A DNA stretch of 64,000 bases from Prostheceraeus crozeri (GCA_907163375.1 CAJQUW010015620.1:62001-126000); one strand, 5' to 3'; numbered from the stretch's first letter, positions 11,153 through 23,092 are shown. Notes: generated by a model from the sequence alone, not told the origin. Made by a program: numbers and translations.

Positions 11153-12164
11153 CTTATACTTTGAACGTGATTTGATCAAAAATATAAAGAAAATCTGAAT
11201 GCTAACTGTTTTGATAACTCACGTGTGGTTATCGTGTAGGAATTTTGATCTGAATTTAAAAAGGGTACCGATATGTTACTATTTAATGAATAATGAGTTT
11301 CCTGATTTTTAAAAAAATTTGACGCGGTTAATAAATACCGCTACGGGCCCTGATCAAAGCTTGCGGAACTCCACCGCTGGGGACCCTGAATGCAAACCTA
11401 TTAAGGGCTCCTTATGTGATTTATCACCGGGAAGCGATCAGACTGATTTGATGGGAGCTATGTGGATGAGTGAAGTGTTGTTTACTAACGGAAGAGAAAA
11501 TAGAAAGATCAGTGAGAAATCATAATACATGTTTTCCATTACGGAATTTTTTCAACGGAAAATTACATGGAAAATGGTCTATTTGCAAAAACTTATTTTG
11601 TCCATATATCATATGACGATTGCATATTCCTAAGTATGCAGGCCTTCTAAGTAGTGCTTTCAAACATGAAATCATGCGTTGCTAATAAAACCCATTCTTC
11701 AATGCATTCACACATGATTTTATAGCTAAGAATGTTCGACATTCTTCTGCAAAAAAAATGCCAGAGCGATATAAATTAGGCCTATGCATAAAAGTAAGCA
11801 TTTAATGCTGCCGAAATGCAGATATAGATTTTATAAATTCAAGACATTAAGAAAGAGAAAAGCGGATATTACTACATCAGAAACGAGGCTTTATTTTTTG
11901 GTCATGGTTGACTGTTAGGCCTCCAAAGAAATGTACACGTAGCCTACCTACATGCAACAGTCCTGTGACAAAAAGTCAATATGTGATGCCCATGGCCTAC
12001 CTGTGTTTCTACACACAACAACACTACAGAACAGTTTGCAGTCTCAGTACCACTTGAATCTCAGTGATTGGAAGAAGTACATGTAAAACACACGCAGATG
12101 TGAATGCCTGCATGTAAAAACACTAAAACAGTCGATGTTCGATTAGCCTACAGAGAAATTGATT
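11153..12164. other. No gene recognised
   Basis: One short frame (11319-11525) has no recognisable motif or splice context. Nothing else stands out. Confidence 0.5.
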
Positions 12165-12420
12165 GTTTATCTTAAGTTGAATAGAATGGAAATCGACTCA
12201 TTAAAGGTCGTTGGGAGCAGCACAGCCGGAGGGAATAAGTGGGAGCATGAACCATTATTGGAAAGCTTAGGATTACAAAAGTGACTGATTCCAGCCAAAT
12301 CATACCGTTGGCATGTGTTTCTAATTCAGTGAAAATGAGTGCGATTGTTGTGCCGTTATATTGTGCTTTGCATGAAGCTATATTTCCGTTCTAGGGATTT
12401 TATTGTTCTGTGATATTTAC
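12165..12420 (+). repeat. Dispersed repeat, copy 2
   Basis: Inverted counterpart of 3480-3735 (see there). The two copies flank the DUF4806-like exons in opposite orientations, 8.7 kb apart. Confidence 0.6.
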
Positions 12421-13661
12421 CAATCATGTCACGTTTAGAAATTAGGGAGAATTGCAACACAGACCTTTCACAACTGATTTAGCTGGAGCTTGAAAATTTT
12501 CATTAGCCCGGAGGCGGAGTTTCAAAACTTCCGTAAGTCCGCTGGAGTTCAAAAAATTATGCCCGGAGCTACGATATCCTACTGCTTACTTGATGACTTT
12601 GAGTTATTTTTTTAAATTTAAGCTTGAATCAAAGACAATAGATGATGCTTTCTTATGCTAGTGGTTTTGTCGAACAATTAGCAGCTACAAAATATAAATT
12701 TTGCTTACTATATTCATCATGATTTTTCTAAAGTTTTACGACCCACCATGGCCTTCAACGTTCCTGCGCGGTCCGTGAATATGACGTCCTTCCCTTTCGG
12801 TTCTAATTCCATTCCCCGTCTAATAAACCCCCATTCTTCAAATCGCGATGTCTAGCCTACACCCTTTCCATCACTCGCTTGTACGATCGCATCACTTTGA
12901 CGCTTCCAACCAACCAACGTACAGTAGTCATTTGCGCTCGATCAACTCTCATCCACTTCCTCTCTTCCGAGCCTCACATCGCTCACCATTCTCATTTTGA
13001 GCACAAATTCGTTTTTTCATCTAAAGCGCATAAAGTTGTACATCATTGGTCTCATCATGTTTTAATGCATGGACTTTCGGCTAGAGAAGGCCCCTGTAGT
13101 GTGTACTACCGCCAATGTTTCTAACAGTCAACCTTAGAGACGAGTCGGTGCTACAGTTTCTCTCATCAGCACATATTTTGTTCTTGAACTCGTCATGCTC
13201 CTTCTAATTCGGATTTTCTTTGATTCAAGAGTACACCCATTCTTGAGTTTGATGGAATTTCGTTTCAGTCGAAGCTAAATCTTTATGAAAATTTAGTCAA
13301 CTTCTTATTGGATTAGTTATACACACTGCAGAAATTTGCCTGCAGAGTTAGGGTGCTTTTTTTCATTCAGAGTTGAAACCAGTGCTGGCGGGCCATATCC
13401 GTGGAACTGAGAATTTGAAACTGTCACGGATACGACCGGGCTTGGGCCTCAAATGCCTATTACTTTGATCGATGTAAAATCCTGTGGTCTTTCTGCTTTC
13501 TGATCGTCAAATTATGTTATCTTGTGTAGAAAGGAAAAATAGACATAATGTAATGTATGTAGGTATATTGATAGTCGGACCCATGGTTGGGCATCACAAT
13601 CAAATCAAGCAAGTAAAACACTGTAGCCAATTCACAGCTCCAAAAGCACTGTTTTTCATAA
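12421..13661. other. RagA 3' flank; no other gene
   Basis: The 3' untranslated region of the RagA/B gene must lie here on the minus strand. I did not find an unambiguous AATAAA within the first few hundred bases after its stop. Confidence 0.4.
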
Positions 13662-13768
13662 TTATCGAACAACTCCAGAAGCAATTGCACTCTGAGGTTG
13701 TTCCATTTTCTCAAGTTTTTCGAAATGACGTTGAGCTATCTTGATATTCATAAGCACTGCCGAGGAAG
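13662..13768 (-). CDS. RRAGA: RagA/B GTPase exon 5 (C-terminus)
   Basis: On the minus strand the acceptor TTTTCTATTTCAG precedes 13768. The exon supplies the two bases needed by phase-1 exon 4 and reads T-SSAVLMNIKIAQRHFEKLEK, then MEQPQSAIASGVVR and TAA. It matches the RagA/RagB C-terminus (SAATLINIRNARKHFEKLE). This helix belongs to the roadblock-like domain that pairs RagA with RagC. It lies ~8.5 kb from exon 4, with a whole PLE in between, so automated annotation could easily miss it. Confidence 0.88.
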
Positions 13769-14204
13769 CTGAAATAGAAAATAAAAAAGGCACAGTCTAT
13801 ACACCTTTTCCAATTCATTAGTAAGACATCTGAAATCATGTGTGCGATATCTCAGATCGATCATGTATTCTCAGTTACCTTTTACTCTCAGATCAAAGGT
13901 AGAAATTAATCATTCAATAGTCACCTATCTCAGTTGGTTATCAATATCGGTGTTCACTAATTTATTATCGTATTACCACCATAAAACACAGATATAGATA
14001 ATCCTTCAGAGGACTTCTGCTTTTGCGAAGAATATCTTATTATTTTCAATTAGAGAAGTAAGTCAATTCCATTGTATCTCAAGGTTAAGATTCAAGGTAT
14101 ACATGTATAAGGTAAAGATTGCGCATTTTGTGTTTTAGACTGGTTGTCTTGACGGTGCTCATGAGAATTTCAGTTGTGGTTGACGTTAGTGAGTGTGTGA
14201 GCAT

Positions 14205-14770
14205 TTTCAATTCTGGAAGTGCTGAGTCGGCAGTAGTCTCGAGACTAAGATGTGGATGGTGTAAATTCCACGAACTGCAATCCTTCTTGACGTCTAAAGG
14301 GCCATCTTTGAGAACCAAGGGTCGTGTATATGGAGCCTGTATGGGGAAAGCTATGCTTTATGGTTGCGAGGCATGGCCGTTGCTTTCATCCCATGGGAAA
14401 ATGTTTGAGCGTGTGGAGATGCGAATGCTAAAGTGAATTGTGGTGTCAGACTAGCGGACAGGAAATCGAATGACAGCATCAGATGGCACTGGTCTTGAGA
14501 GTATCACAGACATGTTGAGAAAGGCAGTTTGACAAGGTTTGTCAAAAGAAAAGAAAATATGAGAGAGAGGATCAGAAAAGTTATATGGATGGAAGTAGAT
14601 GGTTAAAGATGAAATGGAAGATGAAAGGAAAAATGTGACCTGGAAAGAAGATCTCAAATGCGTTGGATCGCAGGAAGCGGACGCCCATTATCTACCGAAA
14701 TGGAAGTTCATGCGTAAGCAGCAAGCGTCTAACCCAACATCTTTTGGAAGCGAAGGTCGCAAAAAGGGCT
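14205..14770 (+). pseudogene. LINE reverse transcriptase C-terminal fragment
   Basis: The frame reads SAVVSRLRCGWCKFHELQSF, LTSKGPSLRTKGRVYGACMG and MLYGCEAWPL, then W...VG.RLADRKS and KGRG-like remains in shifted frames. This is the region after the polymerase domain (thumb and C-terminus) of LINEs of the RTE/CR1-like supergroup. The 5' part is absent and several stops interrupt the end, so it is an old 5'-truncated insertion lying in RagA intron 4, in opposite orientation to the host gene. Confidence 0.55.
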
Positions 14771-14969
14771 GAGTAAGTGTGTTGACGCTAGTGTCTAAGT
14801 TTAGCTTTCTGCGTTCTCGTGCCTTCTGTCTTCTGTTTATGTTCTGTTATTTTGTTTCTAGCTTGGTCTTGTGGTTCTTTGTTGGCTTCGGTGGTAGTTT
14901 TCGTTCGTCGTACTTGGCATTTTTGTGCGGTTGGTGGCTGCTACGTACGCGATGCGTAAGTACTTTTTT

Positions 14970-15200
14970 GGTATTAGGATTCATGAATCAATAATGCGAA
15001 AAATATCAGTTTTCTCTTCCGAGTAATTTTAATGCCACTAAATAATTACGAATGAAAAATATGTACATGCTCGTAAAATATGTATATATTCGTAATTATT
15101 TAGTGGCATTAAAATTACTCGGGAGAGAAAACTGATATTTTTCGCATTATTGATTCATTATGGTCCTCCCGCCTTCAGCCATCTCTTAGGTATTAGGATT
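14970..15200. mobile_element. Fold-back insertion 1 (71-bp arms)
   Basis: GGTATTAGGATT occurs at 14970-14981 and 15189-15200, a 12-bp target duplication. Between them are inverted arms 14983-15053 and 15088-15158 (71 bases each, nearly perfect), a 34-base loop, and a 30-base single-copy tail 15159-15188 (starting TATGGTCCTCCCG). One arm lies within one base of the duplication. No coding capacity. Same architecture as 44472-45244 and 52110-52362. Lies in RagA intron 4. Confidence 0.85.
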
Positions 15201-15827
15201 ATTTTCCATAGTTTGCATATCCTTACAGACGAAAAGTCGAGTTTTTGATTGATTCTTTTAAATATATAACAAAGGTAGAGTTAATTTTTGATATTCTCAA
15301 AATACCTGAACATCCGGAAATGCATAAAGATTCGAAGCAATCTACACGAATATGGTTAAAGACTAGCTATCTCATTGATGTATTCCTTCTAAGTGAGCCA
15401 AAATGGCGTTATAAAATTTGTAATTTTCTTCATTTCTTAACTTTATGTGATATTTCCTCCTCCTAATTTTTGTGCCCGTTGATGCAAATTTCCCGATCTG
15501 ATAAATATTGTTTTCATGCGCGTTTATAGCATAATTATGTAGCAGTTCGGTTTAAATTTCCCATAGACAACTGCAACTGCCAACATTCTGGTGCTGAGTG
15601 AAAACTATAGGACTCATACTTTAATTTCTTCAAATTTCGTTCAACTATCCTTGTAATGATAACAATTTGAAGTTTTATTATTTGATGCTACCATTATTGA
15701 TAGGCATGTTCCGATGCTCCTTCATTCAGATTCAATGATTGGATTTGATAAGTAATTCTTAGCAATTGCTTCCTCATTTTTTCATGAAAATAAAATTTAT
15801 TACGTTTTTTAAGCCAGAAATATAGTA
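15201..15827. other. No gene recognised (RagA intron 4)
   Basis: Intronic sequence between fold-back 1 and the Naiad element. A short frame (15245-15466) has no recognisable feature. Confidence 0.5.
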
Positions 15828-15985
15828 AATCGAATCAAGACACGACACGGTCAAAAAAATTCGAAGGATCCAGGAAACGGAAACGGAAGATGCCAAAGTT
15901 AAACAATTACCCTAGCGGAGAATCCTGTAAATAATTAGGTAATTAAAAGTCATGAACGAATGAATATAGATTAATACTAACAACA
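15828..15985 (-). repeat. Naiad pseudo-LTR, 3' copy
   Basis: Direct repeat partner of 19721-19885. It lies downstream of the Naiad coding region and continues into the element's 3' non-coding part (15985-16400). Confidence 0.8.
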
Positions 15986-16399
15986 TAGAGTAACCTACTT
16001 TAGTATAGAGCAGGTACTGAAATACGTATAAAGGCAAGTCTACTCAACTGAAGACGGTAAGGGAAATAAATCAATATTTATAAACGATTTTATTTTTATC
16101 ATATAAGAACTGAAATAAGAGTTCGTCATGGACCTGACGAGAAGCTAACTAAAAATAACAAAAGGTGAAAATTAGAAACCTAAAAAAACAAAAAAAATTA
16201 AGTTTGCTATGTATGGAGTCATCAGGGAGGAACCATGTGGCTGCATGAAGCAAGGTTTCGGCCCCTAACCTCCAACCTATACCACATGGCGGGGCCAGGC
16301 CAACCATATCGAATGTACGATATGGAAGGTCTCTCCAAGCCTGAGGAAACATAGCAGAACCTAACCGAAAATAATTTTTTTTTTGAAATTTATTAGGAC

Positions 16400-17600
16400 A
16401 AAAAGAAGCACTTGAAACTAGAAGAGGTTTTCTTAGCCCAACATGCCAATGATGGATGGCATCTGGCGGGGTGAAAAACAACCAAACTTAAAAACGAGGA
16501 ACCTATTCTTGGAGAAGGACTTGATACAAGAATTAACCAGCAAATTATTCTTATAACCCCGTCCTTTAAAGATATCAAAAATGCCCTTAGCTCTTGATGT
16601 GAAGGCGGAAGCATCAGATGAAATCCTGGCGAACCTGATGAGTTGGGCAGCAAAGATGTTTAAGCCAGAGTTCAAAGACATGTTACTCTCGGCGAAAGTA
16701 TACAGCACCACTGGGAAGCTGAACTCATCAACCTTATGGTAAACCTCTGTGATGTATTGGCCACCATCTTCGATCCTGATTTTTACATCCAAATAATTAA
16801 CACATTTGTTGTTGTCTCCGCTTCTGCTAGCTAAGAGATCTACCGGGTAGATTTCAGGAAGGATCTTATCAAAATGTTTGTAGTTAAACACACAAATGTC
16901 GTCGACATACCTAGTGGTACGAGAGAGAAGTTGGCTAAGCCAAATCTCTTACTCACTAGGAGCCCCCTCACAAACTTAAACTCCCTGTAAGCCAAAAACA
17001 GGTCAGCTAAGAGCGAGCTGGAATTACCACCCATAGGTATGCCTCGAATTTGCTTGATGACAAGTCCCCCGAAAGTGACAAAAGTGTTATCCAGGATGAA
17101 ACTTATTGCATTAAGGAATTGGGTTTTGGACCAGCAGTGATACCCTCTGTATTTTTTATTCGAGAAGAAGGTTCTATAATAGCCAATCCAAATAAAGCTC
17201 TTGGAACTGCTAAAAATTAACTCACGTAAGTCTTTCAAGGACTCCATAACCTGGTCTAAATTGAGATTCGCATAGAGTGTGGAGAAATCATATACTTGTA
17301 AGGAGTGGCAATTCAAACCCGACATCCTGTCAAGGAATTCCCCAGAAGAGTTAATGCTCCAGAAGGCGTTCACACCTGAATTATGCTTGATGGAAAGGCA
17401 ATAACTACTAAACTTGTCCCGGACCAATTGCAAACCTTTGTTCACAAGAATGGCCAAATCTTTGGAAGTGCTGTTCCTGGCACCAGCTATGAATCTACTC
17501 TTATACGGATTTTTGTGCAATTTAGGTATCCAGAAAAGTTTAGGTAAAACCATAAACCTATCTTTAACCGTTATGCCAAAGGAATCCTTGAGGGCGGTGC
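16400..17600 (-). pseudogene. Naiad reverse transcriptase domain
   Basis: Read on the minus strand, the order is fingers motif LPKLFWIPKLHKNPYKSRFI, motif A region (YDFSTLYANL), IPMGGNSSSLLADLFLAYRE (motif B), then RYVDDICVFNY with the catalytic Asp pair of motif C near 16895. Thumb remains (SFSKNRFLVFKFG) end near 16480. These are PLE/telomerase-like polymerase motifs, including the IPMG in place of the LINE-type LPQG. The domain is spread over at least two frames. Confidence 0.75.
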
Positions 17601-17612
17601 AATGTTCGGCAA

Positions 17613-19250
17613 TTATGTCATGGAAGAAATTACTGGTGCGTAAGTCTGATTACCAACAGCATTGAAACTTCTAAGGTCAAAGCCTAGTTCGTTCAAGAGG
17701 ACAATAAGGTAATACTTCCTACACACAATGACAAAATTGTTGGCGGCCTTATCCGCCGGAGTAATGACGTAATTCTTCTGAAAGTTTGAGATGAAGTTTT
17801 TACACTCGTTAGATCTTAGTACCTCGTGCGAATGCAAAGATGGAAAGCTAGAACTTAGGAAGGAAATGCGATTTTTAATTATCTTAAGGACAGCTTCCGA
17901 CCAATCCTGGAAGTCAGAATTCTTAAGGGCGTATTTTCTGCAGGACTTTTCAATAAATGCAACTAATGCATTTTTAACACTGACTCTAACAAAATCCCAA
18001 GACTTGTGAATAGGCTCTCTATAATTCGTGCCCTTAGCCATCAAATCCCTAAGTTTAAGGTTGGATATAATACTCAAGTCACCAGTAACCACGTGTGAAG
18101 CGGGCTTGTAGCAGAAGATAGAATTAGAACAAAGACAAGGCTTGCTAATAAATTCTCTGATTTCATCAATAGAAGCATTCTTCAAGATCTGGTTGTAATT
18201 GAAGAGCTTCCGACCAATAGGGGTGGTGTATTTGAAGAAAACCTGTAGTGGACATTTACTACGAATTGGATTAGGCAACATACTGTTAACATGTGAATCA
18301 GCGAAAATGGAAGAAACTTTTAAGAGATCTACTTCTTTGCACTCAAAAGGGATAATAATAACTTCCCTGTCGACCTTATCAACGGAATCTTCGACTTTTA
18401 AGAATCTCGAACAGAAGGATTCGACTAGATACGAGCAGGTACCCGGCTTGCTAAGAGTAAAAGCAAGAAGTTGTTTAAGTGTGGTACGACTAAGAGATTT
18501 CAAAGTGATGTAAAATTCGTAAAACATGTTGGAAAAGCAAAGGCTATTAATTTTATCGTAGAGAGACTCCAAGCATTTAGTCAAGACATTTCTCTTATTA
18601 CTGTGAATCCCATGCCCTCTAGGTCTTCTAAGGACCGGAGAAGAGAAGTACTGCTTATGTAAGGAACCTTTGGAGACACAACCAAAACCTTGAATTCTAT
18701 CGTTCAAGCCAAGTGGAAAGATTGTACATAGTGTTTTAATCCAAAAATCCTCCTTCAGAAGTTCCCTATCCCTAAGGTCAGAATTATCAGAGAAGTTGGA
18801 ATCTACATGGTCTATAATTTGCAATTTAATGTTGCAAAAATTATGACCATCTTGCCTAAAGTGTTCATAAAGGAAAGTAGTGGGTTTTGAGGATGCATGG
18901 TGACGGTGACCATTCAACCTAGCATTTAGAGATTGGGTGGTTTTGCCAACATATTGGAACCTGCATTCGCTGCAAGAAATGAGATAGATTACAAAGCTGG
19001 ATTTGCAATCGAAAGAACCACTTAAATCTATGAGAAAAGCCTTTCTAGTGATGTTTGATACGAAAAAGGAAGACTTATGTATGGACCCACAGCACAAGCA
19101 CCCTTTTCTATTACAACTGTCAATAGAAAAGGAACCCGTGCTATCGGCTACATAAGCCTTTTTCTTAATAGTGTAAGGGTAATGGTATCTAACTCTGGAA
19201 GCCGCAAGCAAAGTTTTATTGTTACCCCTTGTCGAGTAAGGCAAAATTCT
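17613..19250 (-). CDS. Naiad N-terminal GIY-YIG endonuclease and CxC linker
   Basis: An open stretch of 543 codons. Residues 44-52 carry a CNRKGCLCC cysteine cluster, and the GIY-YIG domain follows (about 86-185: VIYLISC..C, QYVGKTTQSLNARLNGHR, H..HF..DGH, catalytic-type Glu in RELLKEDFWIK). The linker has the diagnostic CxC at 370-372 (KPCLCSN) followed by HVVTGDL and LR.LM..G.NYREP. The stretch ends in the first polymerase motif (ITPADKAANNFVIV). In canonical PLEs the GIY-YIG domain is C-terminal, as at 57960-59800 in this same window. The frame opens after a TGA without a clear ATG, so the true start is uncertain. Confidence 0.85.
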   Translation of the reverse strand, partial: RILPYSTRGNNKTLLAASRVRYHYPYTIKKKAYVADSTGSFSIDSCNRKGCLCCGSIHKSSFFVSNITRKAFLIDLSGSFDCKSSFVIYLISCSECRFQYVGKTTQSLNARLNGHRHHASSKPTTFLYEHFRQDGHNFCNIKLQIIDHVDSNFSDNSDLRDRELLKEDFWIKTLCTIFPLGLNDRIQGFGCVSKGSLHKQYFSSPVLRRPRGHGIHSNKRNVLTKCLESLYDKINSLCFSNMFYEFYITLKSLSRTTLKQLLAFTLSKPGTCSYLVESFCSRFLKVEDSVDKVDREVIIIPFECKEVDLLKVSSIFADSHVNSMLPNPIRSKCPLQVFFKYTTPIGRKLFNYNQILKNASIDEIREFISKPCLCSNSIFCYKPASHVVTGDLSIISNLKLRDLMAKGTNYREPIHKSWDFVRVSVKNALVAFIEKSCRKYALKNSDFQDWSEAVLKIIKNRISFLSSSFPSLHSHEVLRSNECKNFISNFQKNYVITPADKAANNFVIVCRKYYLIVLLNELGFDLRSFNAVGNQTYAPVISSMT

Positions 19251-19720
19251 AGTGTGCTCTCAAAGCCCAAGGGCAACAGACCGGACTGTAACCTATTGGC
19301 GAGGGGCTGCCTCGCTGAGGCGGGCGTTAACAGTCAATGGATCTAAACAGACCCTCCCACCTACACTAGCAATGCCTGGCGATTAGGATTTCGGCCAAAC
19401 TCCATAATCTTATAACCGGATCAAAACTAGCAGCTAATACAATATTGAAGGCAGTAATAGCTTATCACCTTAATACTTAGAACAACATGGAAGAAAATTA
19501 ACGTCGAATCCTAAAAAATGCAAGAGTGAACGAAGAGAAAGATTGATAATAAGATCAAACCAATAAATAAATGGCAAATTGCAATAATAATAATATGCCT
19601 ACCAGTAAAATAACTATGAGACCTATTACAAAAAAGAATACATGTGACGTGAATAGCTAATCCACTTATACTGAAAGATGGGGACTCGGTCCACACAATA
19701 CTATCAGCTCAGTACTCATT

Positions 19721-19885
19721 AATCGAATCAAGACACGACACGGTCAAAAAAATTCCGAAGGATCCAGGAAACGGAAACGGAATATGCCAAAGTTAAACAA
19801 TTACCCTAGTGGAGAATCCTGTAAATAATTAGGTAATTAAAAGTCATGAACGAATGAATATAAATTAATACTACGAGTAACAACA
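19721..19885 (-). repeat. Naiad pseudo-LTR, 5' copy
   Basis: Direct repeat partner of 15828-15985, upstream of the coding region on the minus strand. Confidence 0.8.
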
Positions 19886-22266
19886 ACAAAGGATGAATTA
19901 AAGAAAGCAGCAATTCCTTTTTGTGTTTCTGTTCAGTTTCAAGACAATCAAAACTTTAAAAAGTTATCATCGATGATTCTACCAATCATCAGAGAAGATC
20001 AATGCCATGCTCACATGATTTGAAGACATTTTACCTTTTTGACAATGACAAGGCTGCTGAATAAAGTAGCACTGCATATTTTTTGACGTGATGAAACAGT
20101 TCCCAGCAATTTATAGATCGAATGCGAACGCGATCCACGCGATCATAGGCAACGAGACTGCTCAAGGCAGGAGAAAAGGTTGCTGCTATCGCCTGATGAG
20201 GTCATGCGCTAGGCCTATCTGAAGTAGGAGCGTCAGATTTCCCATCATAACTCGGAAAACTAATGAGAACCGGTAAATTTTCAAACCATCTATTACACAA
20301 AACATGCACATTGCACACGTGCGTGAAGGTAGCACCGCCATTTTGAAAGAGAAGTGTACCACCCAAGTATACCGCACACGTCGATATTGTTTCAACAACA
20401 GGAAAATAATCAGATTAGGAGGTTGCAACATTAATTATTTGATAAAGTAATTAGGTATCCCAACACTCTTCCATATCAACTAAAGTAATTGAAGTTAAAA
20501 TAATTATTTGTCAATCGTAACTATTTGATTACACACAATTGATAATAATTTCAACGCGTTCGTGTACAAAAATGAATGGAGTATGATCATTTATATGAAT
20601 TCATACTATGATCATAGTATGATCCTTTCTTAGTATGATCATAGTAGGATTTTTCTTAGTATGATAGTAGTATAATCATTTTTTGTAGTGCGATCACGAA
20701 TCGCTTTTAAAAGTATGGTTATACTATGAATTGTTACTTTTGTCATGGGCTTTTCAATAATCAGTATTTTCTCTCATTCATAGAATGGTGTTGAGTAATC
20801 AGACATGAAAAAATTCTATTGAACCATAAAATCAGAAATAATGTTCAGATGTTAGTGGTGTGTTCTATGATGTTAATCTCTTAATTATCAAATACTAATG
20901 AAAATCATTCCACTTGTCAGCAAGCAGCATTTCCTGCTGAACAGCTCTTTTATATCACTTTCAGTGGCAACATTCATTTAATCATATGATCATCACCGTT
21001 TTGATGCTTTTGACCGGTATGGAACACAGCTGAAAATTCCAAAAATTCATTTCCTCAAATACCGTTACAAATTCTGGATTGAAAAGTAAGTCAGAACGAT
21101 ACTTGTTCACTCAAAATCTTTTTATCAAAAATCTCTACCCTCTGCATTGATCCGTGAATTTCGTGGTTAGCCCGAAAGACCAGGTTTAGAATTCACTTCG
21201 GATATTGCTAAGAACGCGAGACCCTTCAGGTATCTTAAGGCGAATTATCTCCCCACGAGTTCCTATTGCATCTGTTCAACAACACAATTCATGCATCGTA
21301 TCGATGAAATACATAATTCGATTATATTTTGACTAAATTTAGGCGGATCGCTTTTATTGAACATCACTGTATCTGAATTGAAGTAAACTTGATGCTCGTG
21401 ACAACCTATATTTCACGAAACTGGGAAATTCATATCTAAATTGACAACTTAAATATAAAATCAAAAATGTTCAGATTTTCATGATTCATACCAAGTCAAG
21501 AACTCAAAACAGTGTACGAATGCTTTGACAGTGACACCCCTTCGGAAAATTCGTTGGCACCAGTCCTGCATCAAGTTCTTATAGTGAATTTAACACAGAA
21601 ACATATTTTGACAAAACCACTTGATAATGCATACATATTAGGCTGACAATAGTCTAACTTAAAAACTTTCAAAGCGGTCGAACAACGCTAGAACTTTATC
21701 GGTTTTCAGAAAAACCATGGTCCTTCAGTTAAAATCTTCACATGGCTTGGTTTCTCACAAAACAGTTGGTTTCTGAGAGAAGAATTGGTTTTCAAAAAAC
21801 CCCAAATTCTTGCATATTAAGTCAGCAGTAATCAATGGTAAGATTACCGTTCCTTTTAGAGTTGAAATAATAGCATCTCTAATGCCACTGTATTTCACCA
21901 TCACTTGCACGATTTTGCATTTGGGTATTGGTTATAATACAGATAGCAAGTTTGCTATTTCAGCATGCCATTCTCTATTTTGGATCAGCTTCTTTCAACA
22001 TGTGCATCACAATACTAACCTTAAAATTAAAGGTGCGATTTATGAATTCCTAGCGATAAAGTTTTTAAGATAAACAATGTTGGCTTTCCTCAACGGACAA
22101 AATGGAAAAATGAGTTTTGATTTCTTGTGAAACAATAGTTGATCAATCTACACTTTTATGACATTTTTGTATTCATTCCGTTTTCAAGAAGCCATGCACG
22201 TTTCCATACAATCAATCAATAGCATCATTAATGCATGGATAAAGTTCAGTGAATTTCAAGACTTAC
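19886..22266. other. RagA intron 4, proximal part
   Basis: No coding sequence found. Between ~20578 and ~20725 the palindromic word TATGATCATA and partial copies (TTTCTTAGTATGATCATAGTA-like) recur four to five times, probably a small tandem repeat. Confidence 0.5.
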
Positions 22267-22685
22267 TGACAGAGAGGTCGGACATGATAACCATGACATA
22301 TGTGTTGGCTGTGAAGCCTTCAATGAATGCAGCAAAGTGTTGATTCCGCACTTCCATGCTGTGAAATGAAGCGGCCACCTTGTGGCAAGAAATTTTGAAT
22401 TGCTTGATAATATTGCTGATCTTTTCAAATCTGTGCGAGTCTCGGTGCTGACGACGTTGACAATATGATATGACGAGGAATGTGGCACGTTCAAACAGTA
22501 TTACTTCATCTACGTCCATGATCTCTCCGAAATTTCGAAGTGACGCTTCAAGTTGCTGAACGTTAGGAATAAGAAGATAGACGATGGCCGACCAAGCCTT
22601 ATACAATGTCTCATCCCAGATAGAGGTAGCGAAACAGGTACATTGTAGGGGCTGTGAGAGATGCGCTAAATTGCGCTCATGTTCT
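22267..22685 (-). CDS. RRAGA: RagA/B GTPase exon 4
   Basis: The acceptor CATTCTTCAG precedes 22685 and the donor A|GTAAGT follows 22267. The exon enters in phase 2 and leaves in phase 1. It encodes the end of the G domain ([19 protein letters not shown], the equivalent of the family's [15 protein letters not shown]) and most of the C-terminal roadblock-like domain: [54 protein letters not shown] and [13 protein letters not shown]. The match to vertebrate RagA runs through the whole exon without a gap of note. Confidence 0.93.
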
Positions 22686-22832
22686 CTGAAGAATGAATAA
22701 TGCAAGCATGCAGAAATTAATACATTTTATATCAACCGACATTCAATATACTAAGAAATTTGTATACGTGACTTGTAAGGAGATTTTCATTAGATTCAAT
22801 AGAATGCCCTTCATCTACCAGAGGACACTGGT

Positions 22833-22883
22833 GTTTTCACTGTATCCGTTCGGAAATGATTTCCGAACGGATACAGTGAAAAC
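22833..22883. repeat. Perfect 24-bp hairpin
   Basis: The 24-base arm at 22833-22856 (starting GTTTTCACTGTATCC) is followed by a TGA loop and its exact reverse complement (22860-22883). It lies in RagA intron 3, just upstream of exon 4 on the minus strand. It may be a very small relative of the longer fold-backs, but no flanking duplication is visible. Confidence 0.85.
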
Positions 22884-23092
22884 GAAATTAGAAAGACATC
22901 TAAAATTAAAAAGAACAAAACAAAGTCAAATTGTGATATTAATAACATGTCGATTTTAAAATTGCCTTTTAATATCGACGAATGCAACAGGGAAATAAAT
23001 AGAACAATTAAGAAATGCAATCTACCGGAAAAATGATCAATGAGCACGGCAAACGTACAATGTTTCCGATTGGATGAGCACCAATATGATGA

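Larger units (their letters stand above)
15828..19885 (-). mobile_element. Naiad-type Penelope-like element with pseudo-LTRs
   Basis: A ~4-kb retroelement on the minus strand in RagA intron 4. Direct repeats of ~155 bp, roughly 95 percent identical by eye, bound it (15828-~15985 and 19721-~19885; both contain GACACGACACGGTCAAAAA). These are pseudo-LTRs as known in PLEs, not retroviral LTRs. The coding order is nuclease first, then a CxC linker, then reverse transcriptase, the permuted order described for the Naiad clade. The reading frame is broken at least twice, so this copy is inactive. It matches a truncated relative at 26655-27165. Transcription is co-directional with the host gene. Confidence 0.85.

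Noticed and set aside
14983-15158. Hammerhead motif in fold-back 1
   Set aside because: The arms lack a GAA-palindromic hexamer-C block and a recognisable core, so its link to PLEs rests on architecture and tail only.
16840-19250. Selenocysteine (in-frame TGA) in the Naiad, as reported for some Naiads
   Set aside because: The breaks here involve changes between frames, not single in-frame TGA codons at cysteine positions, and I see no SECIS-like element.
15828-19885. LTR retrotransposon because of flanking direct repeats
   Set aside because: The polymerase is PLE-type with a GIY-YIG nuclease. There is no gag, protease or integrase, and the repeats are pseudo-LTRs typical of PLEs.
20186-20431. 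81-codon minus-strand frame in RagA intron 4
   Set aside because: No motif, no similarity, not splice-bounded. The true RagA C-terminal exon is at 13662-13768.
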